Shown: positions 33,756 through 43,306 of the stretch, in pieces | Layout: every line of letters starts with the position of its first letter | Position numbering within the stretch: position 1 is the stretch's first letter | Assembly: GCF_902364025.1 (NCBI RefSeq) | Contig: NZ_CABJCG010000001.1 | Location: forward strand, 124,001-188,000 | Direction: 5' to 3' | Source: Enterocloster lavalensis | GTDB lineage: Bacteria > Bacillota > Clostridia > Lachnospirales > Lachnospiraceae | Length of the DNA stretch: 64,000 nt | The notes under the pieces: model-generated | Database searches by the model: none | The model's input: only the letters and a program-made list of their open reading frames with translations | What the model was told of the DNA's origin: nothing | Made by a program: the position numbers and the translations under genes

Positions 33756-34847
33756 TCACCGCTGGGTTGCGGGCGATTGTTGTTCCGCCTCTTTTACACG
33801 GTTGGATTTTTTGCGCCCCCAGGCTTCAAGGGACGAGGTAAGCTTTGGCGCGGCGATTAAGATAATGGCCACCGCCTGGATGAGATCCACGAACTCCATC
33901 GGAGCCTTTGTCATAATATTCAGGCGGATGGCTCCAGCCTTAAGCCCGCCAAAAAGCAGCGAGGATGCGATACAGGCCAGGGGATTGCCGCCTGCCAGCG
34001 TGGAGACGGCCACCCCGTCAAATCCAAAGCCGGGTGAAAAGTCGTTGATATAGCGTCCCAGGTAACCCAGCACATGGATCGCGCCGCAGAGCCCTGCTAT
34101 ACCACCGCTTAAAAACATGGTGTGGTAAATCGTGCGATTGATATGGATGCCGGAGAAACGCGCAACCGCTGGGCTGTTTCCGACGATGTTCATTTCAAAG
34201 CCCCTTGCGGTGCGTTTAAAGTAAAAATACAGCACCACGGCCAGCGCCAGCGCGATCAGAATACCAATGGACAGATTATTGCGCTGGCTGAGCATAGGCA
34301 GCATGATGTCCTCACTCACAGACTGGGTTTGGGCAACATCCCCCGGGGTGCGCAGGGGGCCGGATACAAAATAGCCGGTGATATATGTAACGATGGAGTT
34401 CATCATAATGGATGTGATAAACTCATGGGCATTAAAACGGATTTTCATGAACGCGATAAACGCGCCGCACAGTCCCCCTCCCGCCATGGCCGCCGCTATC
34501 GTCACGAAAATGTGCGCGAAGGGTGGAAGTCCCTGGGCGTACAGGCCTACCAGCGTGGCGATAAACGCGCCTGCACAGAGCTGGCCCTCTATTCCGATGT
34601 TGATCAGTCCCGCCCGGGTGGCCACGGTAAAAGCCAGACCGGTGATCAGTATGGGCGTCATGCGGAACAGGGTGCCCAGGAGCGCATTTTTATTTCCAAA
34701 AGCGCCTTTAAAGATAGAGCCGAAGATATTGAGAGGGGAATAGCCGATGACCAGAATCATCACCGAAGTCACAGCGAAGGCGGTCAGGAGGGCCGCGGCG
34801 GGATGAATCAATTTCCTTCCAACCAATTTAAAACCTTGTTTATTCAT
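33756..34847 (-). CDS. Nucleoside ABC transporter permease (NupP/YufP-like)
   Basis: 363 residues, about ten membrane segments. The central LINIGIEGQLCAGAF and, later, GNSPAVARFSGIHINR are typical of the larger permease of BMP/Nup importers. The start overlaps the ATPase gene by 8 bp, so translation is probably coupled. A Gln/Glu-rich cytoplasmic tail ends the protein. Confidence 0.92.
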   Translation of the reverse strand: MNKQGFKLVGRKLIHPAAALLTAFAVTSVMILVIGYSPLNIFGSIFKGAFGNKNALLGTLFRMTPILITGLAFTVATRAGLINIGIEGQLCAGAFIATLVGLYAQGLPPFAHIFVTIAAAMAGGGLCGAFIAFMKIRFNAHEFITSIMMNSIVTYITGYFVSGPLRTPGDVAQTQSVSEDIMLPMLSQRNNLSIGILIALALAVVLYFYFKRTARGFEMNIVGNSPAVARFSGIHINRTIYHTMFLSGGIAGLCGAIHVLGYLGRYINDFSPGFGFDGVAVSTLAGGNPLACIASSLLFGGLKAGAIRLNIMTKAPMEFVDLIQAVAIILIAAPKLTSSLEAWGRKKSNRVKEAEQQSPATQR

Positions 34848-36375
34848 GCTTAACCCCCTCTTTCTCCAGCCGGCCGGTCAGCATCAGCATCCCCAGCTCC
34901 AACTCTGTGAAATCGTCGCTTTTGCCGTCCGCCACGATTTTTCCCTCGTACATGACGATCAGATGATCCGCCAGCGCCCGCACCTCGTCTAAATCCGCCG
35001 AAATGACCAGCGCCGCGTTCCCCTGATCCCGGTACTCGAAAATCCGGCTGTGGATGTTGTGAATGGCCCCGATGTCCACGCCGCGGGTCGGCTGGGCAAA
35101 AATGGCAAATCGCGGCTCCCTGCTCAGCACCCGGGCGATAATGACCTTCTGCTGGTTCCCGCCGGACAAGCTGCCGATGGGCACGCGGTAAGATGGCGCT
35201 TTCACCGCAAATTTTCCCATGGCCTCCTTTGCGAACTGTTTCCATTGCTTCAATCGCAGAAATCCATGCCTTGTGGCAAATTTTTCAGCCCTGTGATAGC
35301 CCAGCACCACATTGTCGCAGATGCTTAAGGAGGGAACCAGGCCGGTGGACAGGCGGTCCTCGGGAACCAGGGCGATGCCCTTATCGATCATGGCTCTGGT
35401 GTCTCCTCCCACCTTTTCACCGTAGAGATACAGATCCATGGTGTCCGGCTTCAGATTGCCGCTGAGGGCCTCCTGGAGCTCGCGCTGGCCGTTGCCCTCG
35501 ATGCCCGCCACGCCCACGATTTCCCCCTTGGCGATATAGAAGCCGATGTTGTCCAGGACTTTCTTGCCATTGACGGTATAATTCAGGTTTTCCACTCTGA
35601 CGGCAATCTCTGGGGAAATGACTTCACTTCGCTGCGTAACGTTCAGCGGAACATTGCGGCCCACCATGAGATCGGCCAGAATCTGAGGCGTCAAATCCCG
35701 GTTCTCCATATTGGTGGAGATCATTCGGCCGTCGCGCATGACGGAGATGCGGTCGGCAATCTCCAGACATTCCTTGAGCTTGTGGGTGATCATCACGATG
35801 CTGGTGCCCTGAGCCTTTAGAATCTCGATGATTTCAAAGAGAACCTCCACCTCCTGAGGCGTCAGTACCGCGGTGGGTTCGTCCAGGATAATGATTTTCG
35901 AGTGCCGGTAAATGGTTTTTAGAATCTCGATTCGCTGCTTCTCTCCCACCGTCAGGTCGCAGACCATGGCCAGGGGATCGATGTCGAACCGCAACCTCTG
36001 GGCCAGCTCGTTGATTTTTTCGATGATTTTGCGCTTATCCAGCCTCAGGCCGGTTTCGTCCTCAAAGCCCACCGCCACGTTTTCATACACGGTCATGTTC
36101 TCCACCAGCATAAAATGCTGATGGACCATGCCGATGCCGCAGTCAATGGCATCCCGGTTATGCTTAAAATGCACTTCTTTGTTGTTGACCAGTATTTTAC
36201 CGCTGTCCGGCCGCATCATGCCGTACAGAATGCGCATCAGCGTGGTCTTACCCGCTCCGTTTTCGCCCAGTAGCACATGGGTCTGGCCGCCTTCCAGCCG
36301 GATACTGGCATCCGTCAGGGCCTGTACCGAGCCGAAGCTCTTGCTGATGTGTTGAAGCTCCACCGTATTCATCAT
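34840..36375 (-). CDS. Nucleoside ABC transporter double ATPase (NupO/YufO-like)
   Basis: 511 residues with two fused ABC domains. Domain 1 has Walker A LGENGAGKTT (about 36-45), signature LTVGEKQRIEIL and Walker B IIILDEPTAVLT. Domain 2 has the degenerate Walker A GVAGIEGNGQ, signature LSGGNQQKVIIARVL and FAQPTRGVD. This is the arrangement of sugar and nucleoside importers of the RbsA/NupO class. It lies 15 bp after the binding-protein gene. Confidence 0.94.
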   Translation of the reverse strand: MMNTVELQHISKSFGSVQALTDASIRLEGGQTHVLLGENGAGKTTLMRILYGMMRPDSGKILVNNKEVHFKHNRDAIDCGIGMVHQHFMLVENMTVYENVAVGFEDETGLRLDKRKIIEKINELAQRLRFDIDPLAMVCDLTVGEKQRIEILKTIYRHSKIIILDEPTAVLTPQEVEVLFEIIEILKAQGTSIVMITHKLKECLEIADRISVMRDGRMISTNMENRDLTPQILADLMVGRNVPLNVTQRSEVISPEIAVRVENLNYTVNGKKVLDNIGFYIAKGEIVGVAGIEGNGQRELQEALSGNLKPDTMDLYLYGEKVGGDTRAMIDKGIALVPEDRLSTGLVPSLSICDNVVLGYHRAEKFATRHGFLRLKQWKQFAKEAMGKFAVKAPSYRVPIGSLSGGNQQKVIIARVLSREPRFAIFAQPTRGVDIGAIHNIHSRIFEYRDQGNAALVISADLDEVRALADHLIVMYEGKIVADGKSDDFTELELGMLMLTGRLEKEGVKHE

Positions 36376-36390
36376 TACGCCCTCCGCTGT

Positions 36391-37452
36391 TTACTTGCAG
36401 TTTTCCGTGACCCACTGATCGATCTCGTCGAATGTGGTTGGTAATTTCAGTTCGCCGCCAGCAACCTTCTCGGCCGCGGCGTAGGCCTCGTCGATGATCT
36501 CCTGGGGTACCTTCAAATTGGAGTCCTCGAAATACATAACGAATAATCCGCTCTCAATACCGCCGTACTTCGTCTTGGAGGTCCAAGTGCCATCCTGCAC
36601 GGCTTTGATGTCGTCAAAAATCTGATTCTCAATGGGGTTCAGAGTAGAATGAGGCACCAGATCAGGGGACATGGCATTCAAATTGGTCGCCGCCCCGGTG
36701 ACATACCCGCCGCTGAGCTCAGCGGCATTCAAAAGGCCAAAGCCGGCCTTGCCGCAAAAATCCTGGATGATATCCGCGCCCTTGCTGTACTGGGCGATGG
36801 CCAGTTCCTGGGCTCTGTTGGTGTCCACAAAATCCCCCACCACGCTGGTCAGCACTTCCACCTGGCTGTTGGCGTACTTCGCGCCGCAGATATAACCCAC
36901 TACAGGTCTGGTTTGAGGCGGTATTTCCATGGCATTTATGATGCCGATGACAGCCTGATCATTGGCGTTGGGAAGGGCGTCCATGGTGGTCAGCTTGCTG
37001 TTTAGGTAGCCGGACATAAACAAAAACTCTTCCCAGAGCGCCGACTGGCATGAAATGTTATCCATGGTGACTTCAAAACTGTTGGCGGAAAATTTCTGCT
37101 CAGGAAAACTCTTGGCCGCGCTCACCAGCGCCTCTTTCTGTTCCGCGCCCAACGCGATGATCAGGTCGAACTCCCCGGAGCTTGCCAGCTCCATAAAGTA
37201 GGCATCGTAGTCGCTGTACTCCTTGGGTTCCACGTTCGTATAGCTGACGCCCAGTTCCTCCTTTGCGCGCTCCAGCGCAATCAGGCCGCTGTCGTTGATG
37301 GATTTGTCCCCAAGTCCCGAGGTTGTGTGCACCATGGCCACCTTGATCTGGTCTGAGGCTTTCCCGTCCTCGGCTGCGCCGCAGCCGCTTGCATTTGTCA
37401 GTACAACTCCCATAAGCAGTACAAGTGTCAATGCTCTTTTCATGATTTTCAC
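36391..37452 (-). CDS. BMP-family nucleoside-binding lipoprotein
   Basis: 353 residues, starting at GTG 37452, which has AAGGGGG 9 nt upstream; ATG 37443 lies too far from that site. A signal peptide ends in the lipobox NASGC (Cys near residue 24). The mature part is a BmpA/PnrA-type binding protein (VAMVHTTSGLGDKSIND, DLIIALGAEQKEAL, ADIIQDFCGKAGFG). This family binds purine nucleosides in characterised members. It is the first gene of the importer-catabolism operon. Confidence 0.92.
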   Translation of the reverse strand: MKIMKRALTLVLLMGVVLTNASGCGAAEDGKASDQIKVAMVHTTSGLGDKSINDSGLIALERAKEELGVSYTNVEPKEYSDYDAYFMELASSGEFDLIIALGAEQKEALVSAAKSFPEQKFSANSFEVTMDNISCQSALWEEFLFMSGYLNSKLTTMDALPNANDQAVIGIINAMEIPPQTRPVVGYICGAKYANSQVEVLTSVVGDFVDTNRAQELAIAQYSKGADIIQDFCGKAGFGLLNAAELSGGYVTGAATNLNAMSPDLVPHSTLNPIENQIFDDIKAVQDGTWTSKTKYGGIESGLFVMYFEDSNLKVPQEIIDEAYAAAEKVAGGELKLPTTFDEIDQWVTENCK

Positions 37453-37536
37453 AGTTTTGTTCCCCCTTGTCATTTTTTATAAACTGTTTCAGAAATGCTG
37501 TAATACCATTTCCCATCGATCTGTTTCTTGTAGGTG

Positions 37537-37576
37537 ATTATATCATGACGCCCTGATCGGGATTATGACATTTGTC
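37537..37576 (-). promoter_or_regulatory. Importer operon promoter with Crp/Fnr-type operator at -41.5
   Basis: Minus strand: -10 TATAAT at 37537-37542, predicted start near 37530, -35 position TAATCC (poor). The inverted repeat GACATTTGTC (37567-37576) is centred at about -41.5. That is the classical class II position, where a Crp-family activator replaces the -35 contact. The 12-nt ATGACATTTGTC (37565-37576) recurs at the SAHH-like promoter. Confidence 0.75.
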
Positions 37577-37613
37577 CTCTTTTTAAATTTTTTTGGCAGA
37601 CAGGCATAAAAAA

Positions 37614-37651
37614 TGCACAACGCTGTTCCCCTCCAGGTACAACGTTGTGCA
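37614..37651 (-). terminator. Terminator of the Crp/Fnr-type gene
   Basis: TGCACAACG (37614-37622) and CGTTGTGCA (37643-37651) form a 9-bp stem, followed on the minus strand by TTTTTT. It separates the regulator transcript from the importer operon promoter just downstream. Confidence 0.85.
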
Positions 37652-37664
37652 CGATCCATCTATA

Positions 37665-38345
37665 TTAAAGTTTGAAATTAATGAACGCATCGGTCTGTTT
37701 TAATATCTTAAGTCCACCCGGTACTTTTTCCACAACACCCTCCGAAACCAGCTCGTCCAGGATTCTGCACATATGCCGGTAGCTGATTCCCAATTTCAAC
37801 GCCACCTCCGTGGGCTTGAAGGCGATCACATCGCCGTCTGTGCTCCGGTGCTCGTCAATATAACCCAGGGTGCGCGACTTTGCATCGTAAACCAGACTTT
37901 TGGACAGTCCCCGCGAGCTGACATCCAGTTTTTCCATGGTTTTGGTACAGATATATAACAGAAACTGTGCCCTGCCGGTTAAAACCTGCTGCACATATCT
38001 GCTTGGAATTGCGACGGCCTTCCCGGCCTTAAACATCTTCACATCATAATAGGACTTTTTAATCTCGGCCAGATTCAAAAGCAATTCCAGATCCCCGCAG
38101 ACCTCGCCTGCGTTCAGATAATCCAGCAAAGCCTGTTTGCCATCCTTGGAGAGGGGCAGAACCTGGGCGCATCCCGTCAGGAAGATATAAAGGTACGACG
38201 GCTGTACGCCCGCCCGGGTCACATACTCGCCCCGCTCAAACTCTGCGATAAAAATATGATCCAGATCGCAGGGATCAAAAATATGTTCCAGGTCATGCTT
38301 TTTCAAATTATGTAAAATGTATTTCTTAGAATCGTTTTTCTTCAT
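37665..38345 (-). CDS. Crp/Fnr-family transcriptional regulator
   Basis: 226 residues from ATG 38345 (GGAG site). The N-terminal beta-roll (about 25-125, FERGEYVTRAGVQPSYLYIF, LNAGEVCGDLELL) is a cyclic-nucleotide-type effector domain. A dimer helix follows, and the C-terminal winged helix has PTEVALKLGISYRHMCRIL (about 175-200). No cysteine cluster typical of Fnr is present, so a small molecule, perhaps nucleoside-related, is a likelier signal (inference). It lies between the importer operon and the divergent SAHH-like gene, both of which have the same operator. Confidence 0.92.
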   Translation of the reverse strand: MKKNDSKKYILHNLKKHDLEHIFDPCDLDHIFIAEFERGEYVTRAGVQPSYLYIFLTGCAQVLPLSKDGKQALLDYLNAGEVCGDLELLLNLAEIKKSYYDVKMFKAGKAVAIPSRYVQQVLTGRAQFLLYICTKTMEKLDVSSRGLSKSLVYDAKSRTLGYIDEHRSTDGDVIAFKPTEVALKLGISYRHMCRILDELVSEGVVEKVPGGLKILKQTDAFINFKL

Positions 38346-38362
38346 TTTTTCTCCAAAATGTA

Positions 38363-38403
38363 GACAAATGTCATGTCGGAAGGCTGCAAAATACGTATAT
38401 ACT
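38363..38403 (+). promoter_or_regulatory. SAHH-like gene promoter with the shared Crp/Fnr-type operator
   Basis: GACAAATGTCAT (38363-38374) is the exact reverse complement of the 12-nt site at the importer promoter. A -10-like TATACT at 38398-38403 lies 25 nt downstream (24 nt in the importer promoter), placing the operator centre near -42. No good -35 is seen. The site also lies in front of the divergent regulator gene, so autoregulation is possible. Confidence 0.7.
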
Positions 38404-38444
38404 GGCGGTATCAAATCTCAAATGTTGAAAGGAGACAACATCAT

Positions 38445-39629
38445 ATGAAGTCCATAGTCAAAAACCCGGAACTGGCGGCCAGCGGCGCAGAACGTATGAA
38501 ATGGTTTCGTGAAAGGATGCCCATCGTCACCGCCTACAACGAACGTTTTAAGAGAGAGCAGACCTTCAAGGGTAAGGTGATCGCCACCACCATGCACATT
38601 GAACCCAAATCCGCCTACTGGGTCGAGGGCATGCTGGCCGGAGGCGCGGAGCACATCTACTTTGTGGGTTATCTGGGCACAACCAAGGACGACACCGCCG
38701 CTTATCTGGCCTCCCTTCCCCGCATGACGGTTCTGGGCAAATCCGATGATACATACGAGGAGCATCTGGCCAATCTGGACGCCGTAATCAACAACGGCAA
38801 AAAAATCGACCTCTTCCTGGACAACGGAGCCGCCTTCATCCTTGCCCACAAACGCTGCAACCCGGGCTGGCTGCCGGACGGCGCCAACGAGGAGACGCGC
38901 TCCGGACGGCTTTACGTGGAGCAGGAACACTACGAAGCTCCCTACCCCATCGCAGTCATCGACGATTCCGCCCTGAAACGCCTGCTGGAAAACTACACAG
39001 GCGTGGGCCAGTCCGTGGTAGACGGATTCATGCGGGCCACCAGCCTGCTTGTAGGCGGTAAAAATGTCCTGGTGTTCGGCTACGGCTACTGCGGCTCCGG
39101 CGTGGCGGCCAAATTCAAGGGCCTGGGAGCCAACACTATGGTCTACGACAACAACCCTCTCTACCAGCTCAAAGCCAAGGTGGACGGGCACATTGTGGGC
39201 GACAAGGAGGAGCTCATCTCCCGGGCGGACGTCATTGTAACGGTCACGGGCAGCTTCGGCGTCATCACCACCGATCATATCCCGCTGTTCAAGAACAAGG
39301 TGATTCTGGCTAATGCCGGTTGTCTCGGCTTTGAGATCGACTTAAAGGGCCTGGAGGAAAAGGCTGACAGCAAATCGAACATGCGGGCCGGCGTGGAGAA
39401 ATACACCTACGGTGATAAAGATATCTACGTTCTGGCCGGCACCCACGCCCTGAATCTGGCGGCGGCGGACGGCAATCCTATCGAGATTATGGACCTGGGA
39501 CTCGCCCTGCAGGCAGGCTGCGCCGAGCGAATCGTCAAAGCGCCCGAAACCCTTGTAAACGGCTTGCAAAACGTCCCAGACGACATCAGCCTGGAAGTCT
39601 GCAGAATGTCGCTGGAAGCACAAAAATAA
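38445..39629 (+). CDS. S-adenosylhomocysteine hydrolase-like protein with altered active site
   Basis: 394 residues from ATG 38445 (GAAAGGAG). It is clearly of the SAHH family: NAD-binding GYGYCGSGVAAKFKGLGA (212-229), ETRSG (Glu150), DDSALKRLLEN (Lys178, Asn183) and LNLAAADGNP. Compared with the well-studied enzyme by my alignment: His55 is kept (His51), but Thr57 becomes Glu53, Glu59 becomes Lys55, Asp190 becomes Glu182, His301 becomes Cys293 and His353 becomes Asn344. The C-terminal Lys/Tyr (HYRY) tail that reaches the neighbouring subunit's NAD is missing. NAD-dependent 3'-oxidation chemistry may survive, but SAH is probably not the substrate. It is divergent from the Crp/Fnr-type gene. 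Confidence 0.85.
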   Translation: MKSIVKNPELAASGAERMKWFRERMPIVTAYNERFKREQTFKGKVIATTMHIEPKSAYWVEGMLAGGAEHIYFVGYLGTTKDDTAAYLASLPRMTVLGKSDDTYEEHLANLDAVINNGKKIDLFLDNGAAFILAHKRCNPGWLPDGANEETRSGRLYVEQEHYEAPYPIAVIDDSALKRLLENYTGVGQSVVDGFMRATSLLVGGKNVLVFGYGYCGSGVAAKFKGLGANTMVYDNNPLYQLKAKVDGHIVGDKEELISRADVIVTVTGSFGVITTDHIPLFKNKVILANAGCLGFEIDLKGLEEKADSKSNMRAGVEKYTYGDKDIYVLAGTHALNLAAADGNPIEIMDLGLALQAGCAERIVKAPETLVNGLQNVPDDISLEVCRMSLEAQK

Positions 39630-39736
39630 AGCCCTTGCCCAAGAGGCTGAAAGGCATATTTTCTTATATCACCATTATAGTTGGGCAGTAAAATAATGTC
39701 AATCGGCTATGACAAAGGCGACCTGAAAATGAAACG

Positions 39737-39784
39737 ATTCCCACAGGAGTCAAGGCTTTCAAACGCTTGACACCCTGTGGGAAT
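39737..39784 (+). terminator. Hairpin after the SAHH-like gene, possible terminator
   Basis: ATTCCCACAGG pairs with CCTGTGGGAAT, and inner GTCAAG with CTTGAC, giving a 17-bp stem with small bulges. The T-tail is weak (ATTTGCG). It lies 108 bp after the stop codon and 25 bp before the glmS promoter. Confidence 0.45.
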
Positions 39785-39809
39785 ATTTGCGTCAGAACAA
39801 AATTTCCGG

Positions 39810-39838
39810 TTGACGCATATTTTATAGTGAGCTATAAT
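39810..39838 (+). promoter_or_regulatory. glmS promoter
   Basis: TTGACG at 39810-39815, a 17-nt spacer, TATAAT at 39833-39838. Predicted start near 39845, about 38 nt before the ribozyme cleavage site. Confidence 0.8.
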
Positions 39839-39874
39839 AAATCACAATCTATCTGGGAGGAATAGAGAACATAG

Positions 39875-40100
39875 CATAGCTAAGCGCCAAGCACCTTTTT
39901 CCGGGACCGTGAACAGTCGGAGGCTTCAAACGCCCTGCGCTGCCGGAGAGAAGGTTAACGAGGTGGAGAGAGAATCGAAGTTTTCGGCGGGTGCTCTCCC
40001 ATGCCGTCCGGGCGTGTAATGCGCAGTGAAATATGCGGGTAACCGCAAAACAAACGCGGCGCAACCGGACGCCCTGTCCCATCGTCAGGGTCATTCAGAA
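39875..40100 (+). ncRNA. glmS ribozyme (glucosamine-6-phosphate riboswitch)
   Basis: The conserved core is plain: AAGCGCC at 39882-39888, with cleavage expected between A39883 and G39884. The metabolite-binding core follows as TTAACGAGGTGGAG and TCGAAGTTTTCGGCGGGTG, then CTCTCCC (about 39955-40000). Arms such as CGTCCGG/CCGGACG close the 3' domain. The RNA cleaves itself when glucosamine 6-phosphate binds, which leads to decay of the glmS mRNA and so limits amino-sugar synthesis. The exact 3' end is estimated. Confidence 0.93.
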
Positions 40101-40508
40101 ACAAGTTCCAGAAACAAAAACTGATTCGCACCCGAAAACGCCCAAGCTGTGCTCGGGTATGTTTGAAAATTCATTCCTGCCATCTGCACATCCCACTTTG
40201 CGGTATATTTGCCCCGAATTCGGTCAACGTAGCCCGCTACGCCTCCCTCATCCGGGACAAATCTCCCACAAACTGGGACGCACAGATGTCAGAAAGCAAT
40301 TTCCAAACACACCCCAGGGCGCTTTTGAGGCATGCCAAAAGCTATTTTTGCCGGCAAAACGGGCCGCGAAGCAGGAAACGCGAAAAAATGCATCGACAGA
40401 CAGAAACCTGTGAAACTGCCGAAAATATCGGCGGCTTATTTTCTGATGGCAAAAAACAGGAAACACAACAAAAATGACCGGAATTTGAGAGAGAGGAAGT
40501 AAAAATCT
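40101..40508 (+). other. Long glmS leader downstream of the ribozyme
   Basis: A 400-nt stretch with no credible gene: short frames here lack ribosome-binding sites. It contains the 108-nt imperfect palindrome at 40181-40288, an A-rich 3' part, and the GAGAGAGGAAG ribosome-binding site of glmS near 40488. It would be part of the 5' leader left after ribozyme cleavage. Confidence 0.6.
40181..40288. repeat. 108-nt imperfect palindrome
   Basis: The left arm, beginning CATCTGCACATCCCACTTTG, and the right arm, ending CACAGATG, align as inverted repeats over 43 nt with about a dozen mismatches. A central GTAGC/GCTAC stem sits between them. The G-U-compatible mismatches and central stem suggest a folded RNA or a degenerate palindromic repeat element. 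Confidence 0.75.
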
Positions 40509-42335
<1,827 letters not shown>

Positions 42336-42360
42336 GAACATTTATTGCACATCAAAAAAC

Positions 42361-42388
42361 GGGCCGCGCAGTTGATTCTGCGCGGCCC
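42361..42388 (-). terminator. Terminator between glmS and the cytidylate-kinase-like gene
   Basis: GGGCCGCGCAG (42361-42371) and CTGCGCGGCCC (42378-42388) form a perfect 11-bp stem with a 6-nt loop. On the minus strand it is followed by GTTTTTTG, so it mainly ends the minus-strand transcript. It may also block glmS read-through. Confidence 0.88.
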
Positions 42389-42409
42389 TCTGTGCGGTTC
42401 TGTAATTTG

Positions 42410-43054
42410 TTACTGCTTTTTCTCCTTGTTCCATCTCTGCTTTACTTCCGCGAAGTTTAAGATCACGTCCACCGCGCCGTCCAGACCGGTGGCGCTGCTG
42501 TTCAGGCAGAGATCATAGCTGCGGGGATCGCCCCACTTCTTGTTGGAATAGTAGTTGTAGTAGCTGGAACGCTTCTTGTCGGACTTGATCATGATATCCT
42601 TGGCCTTGGAGAGGTCCACCTTGTAGGTCTCCTGCATTCTGGCCAGCTTGTCGTTCTCATCGCCGCAGATAAAAACGGAAACTACGTTGGGGAAATCCGC
42701 CAGCGCGTAATCCGCACATCGACCTACGATCACGCAGGATTTTTCGCTGGCCAGCTTTTTGATGGCGTCGAACTGGGCCAAAAAGATCTTGTGGTTGATG
42801 GGCATGTCGGAGTAGCCGGATGCCGTGTAACCCATGGAGTAAGAATCCATCACCAGGGAGTATAAGAAACTGCTGGTGGGACGCTCGTCGTGCTTTTCAA
42901 ACAATTCCTCACACAGCCCGCTCTGTTTGGCCGCCAGGGACAAAAGCTCCTTGTCGTAACACTCCACGCCCATGCGCTCCGCCAGCTTCTGGCCGATCAC
43001 CTTACCGCCGCTTCCACTTTGTCTGCCGATTGTAATAATCAGATTTCCGTTCAT
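42410..43054 (-). CDS. Cytidylate kinase-like family protein
   Basis: 214 residues. A P-loop with an unusual spacing (ITIGRQSGSGGKVIG, about 7-21), a nucleoside-kinase-like middle, and the motif VIVGRCADYALAD are typical of the Cytidylate_kin2 family, common in Clostridia. The substrate is not established for this family. A Lys/Arg/Tyr-rich lid (SDKKRSSYYNYYSNKKWG) and a basic tail follow. It is monocistronic, with a strong terminator behind it. Confidence 0.85.
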   Translation of the reverse strand: MNGNLIITIGRQSGSGGKVIGQKLAERMGVECYDKELLSLAAKQSGLCEELFEKHDERPTSSFLYSLVMDSYSMGYTASGYSDMPINHKIFLAQFDAIKKLASEKSCVIVGRCADYALADFPNVVSVFICGDENDKLARMQETYKVDLSKAKDIMIKSDKKRSSYYNYYSNKKWGDPRSYDLCLNSSATGLDGAVDVILNFAEVKQRWNKEKKQ

Positions 43055-43207
43055 TGCACATTCCCCTTTCCGCTATAACCATTCTATAATGCATGCGATG
43101 TCTTCCATCTATATTCATATTATACCGCAAAGTTTCAGAAAAGTATAGAGAAATGAGCAAAAAAATCAAATTATTGCAAATGTATTTCCACAAAACATAC
43201 AACAAAG

Positions 43208-43260
43208 GCCAAGAATTGGCGTATTTCCCGTAAATACAAGGGATTCCGCTCATTCTTGGC
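43208..43260 (-). terminator. Nested hairpin after the RluD-like gene, possible terminator
   Basis: GCCAAGAAT (43208-43216) pairs with ATTCTTGGC (43252-43260), enclosing a smaller GTATTT/AAATAC hairpin (43221-43237). The minus-strand tail CCTTTGTTGT is only moderately T-rich. It occupies the gap between the RluD-like and kinase-like genes, close to the RluD-like 3' end. Confidence 0.45.
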
Positions 43261-43306
43261 TCGTCTGCCTGCAATGTCTGATTTTCAGCCGGCTGCGCCG
43301 GAAATG

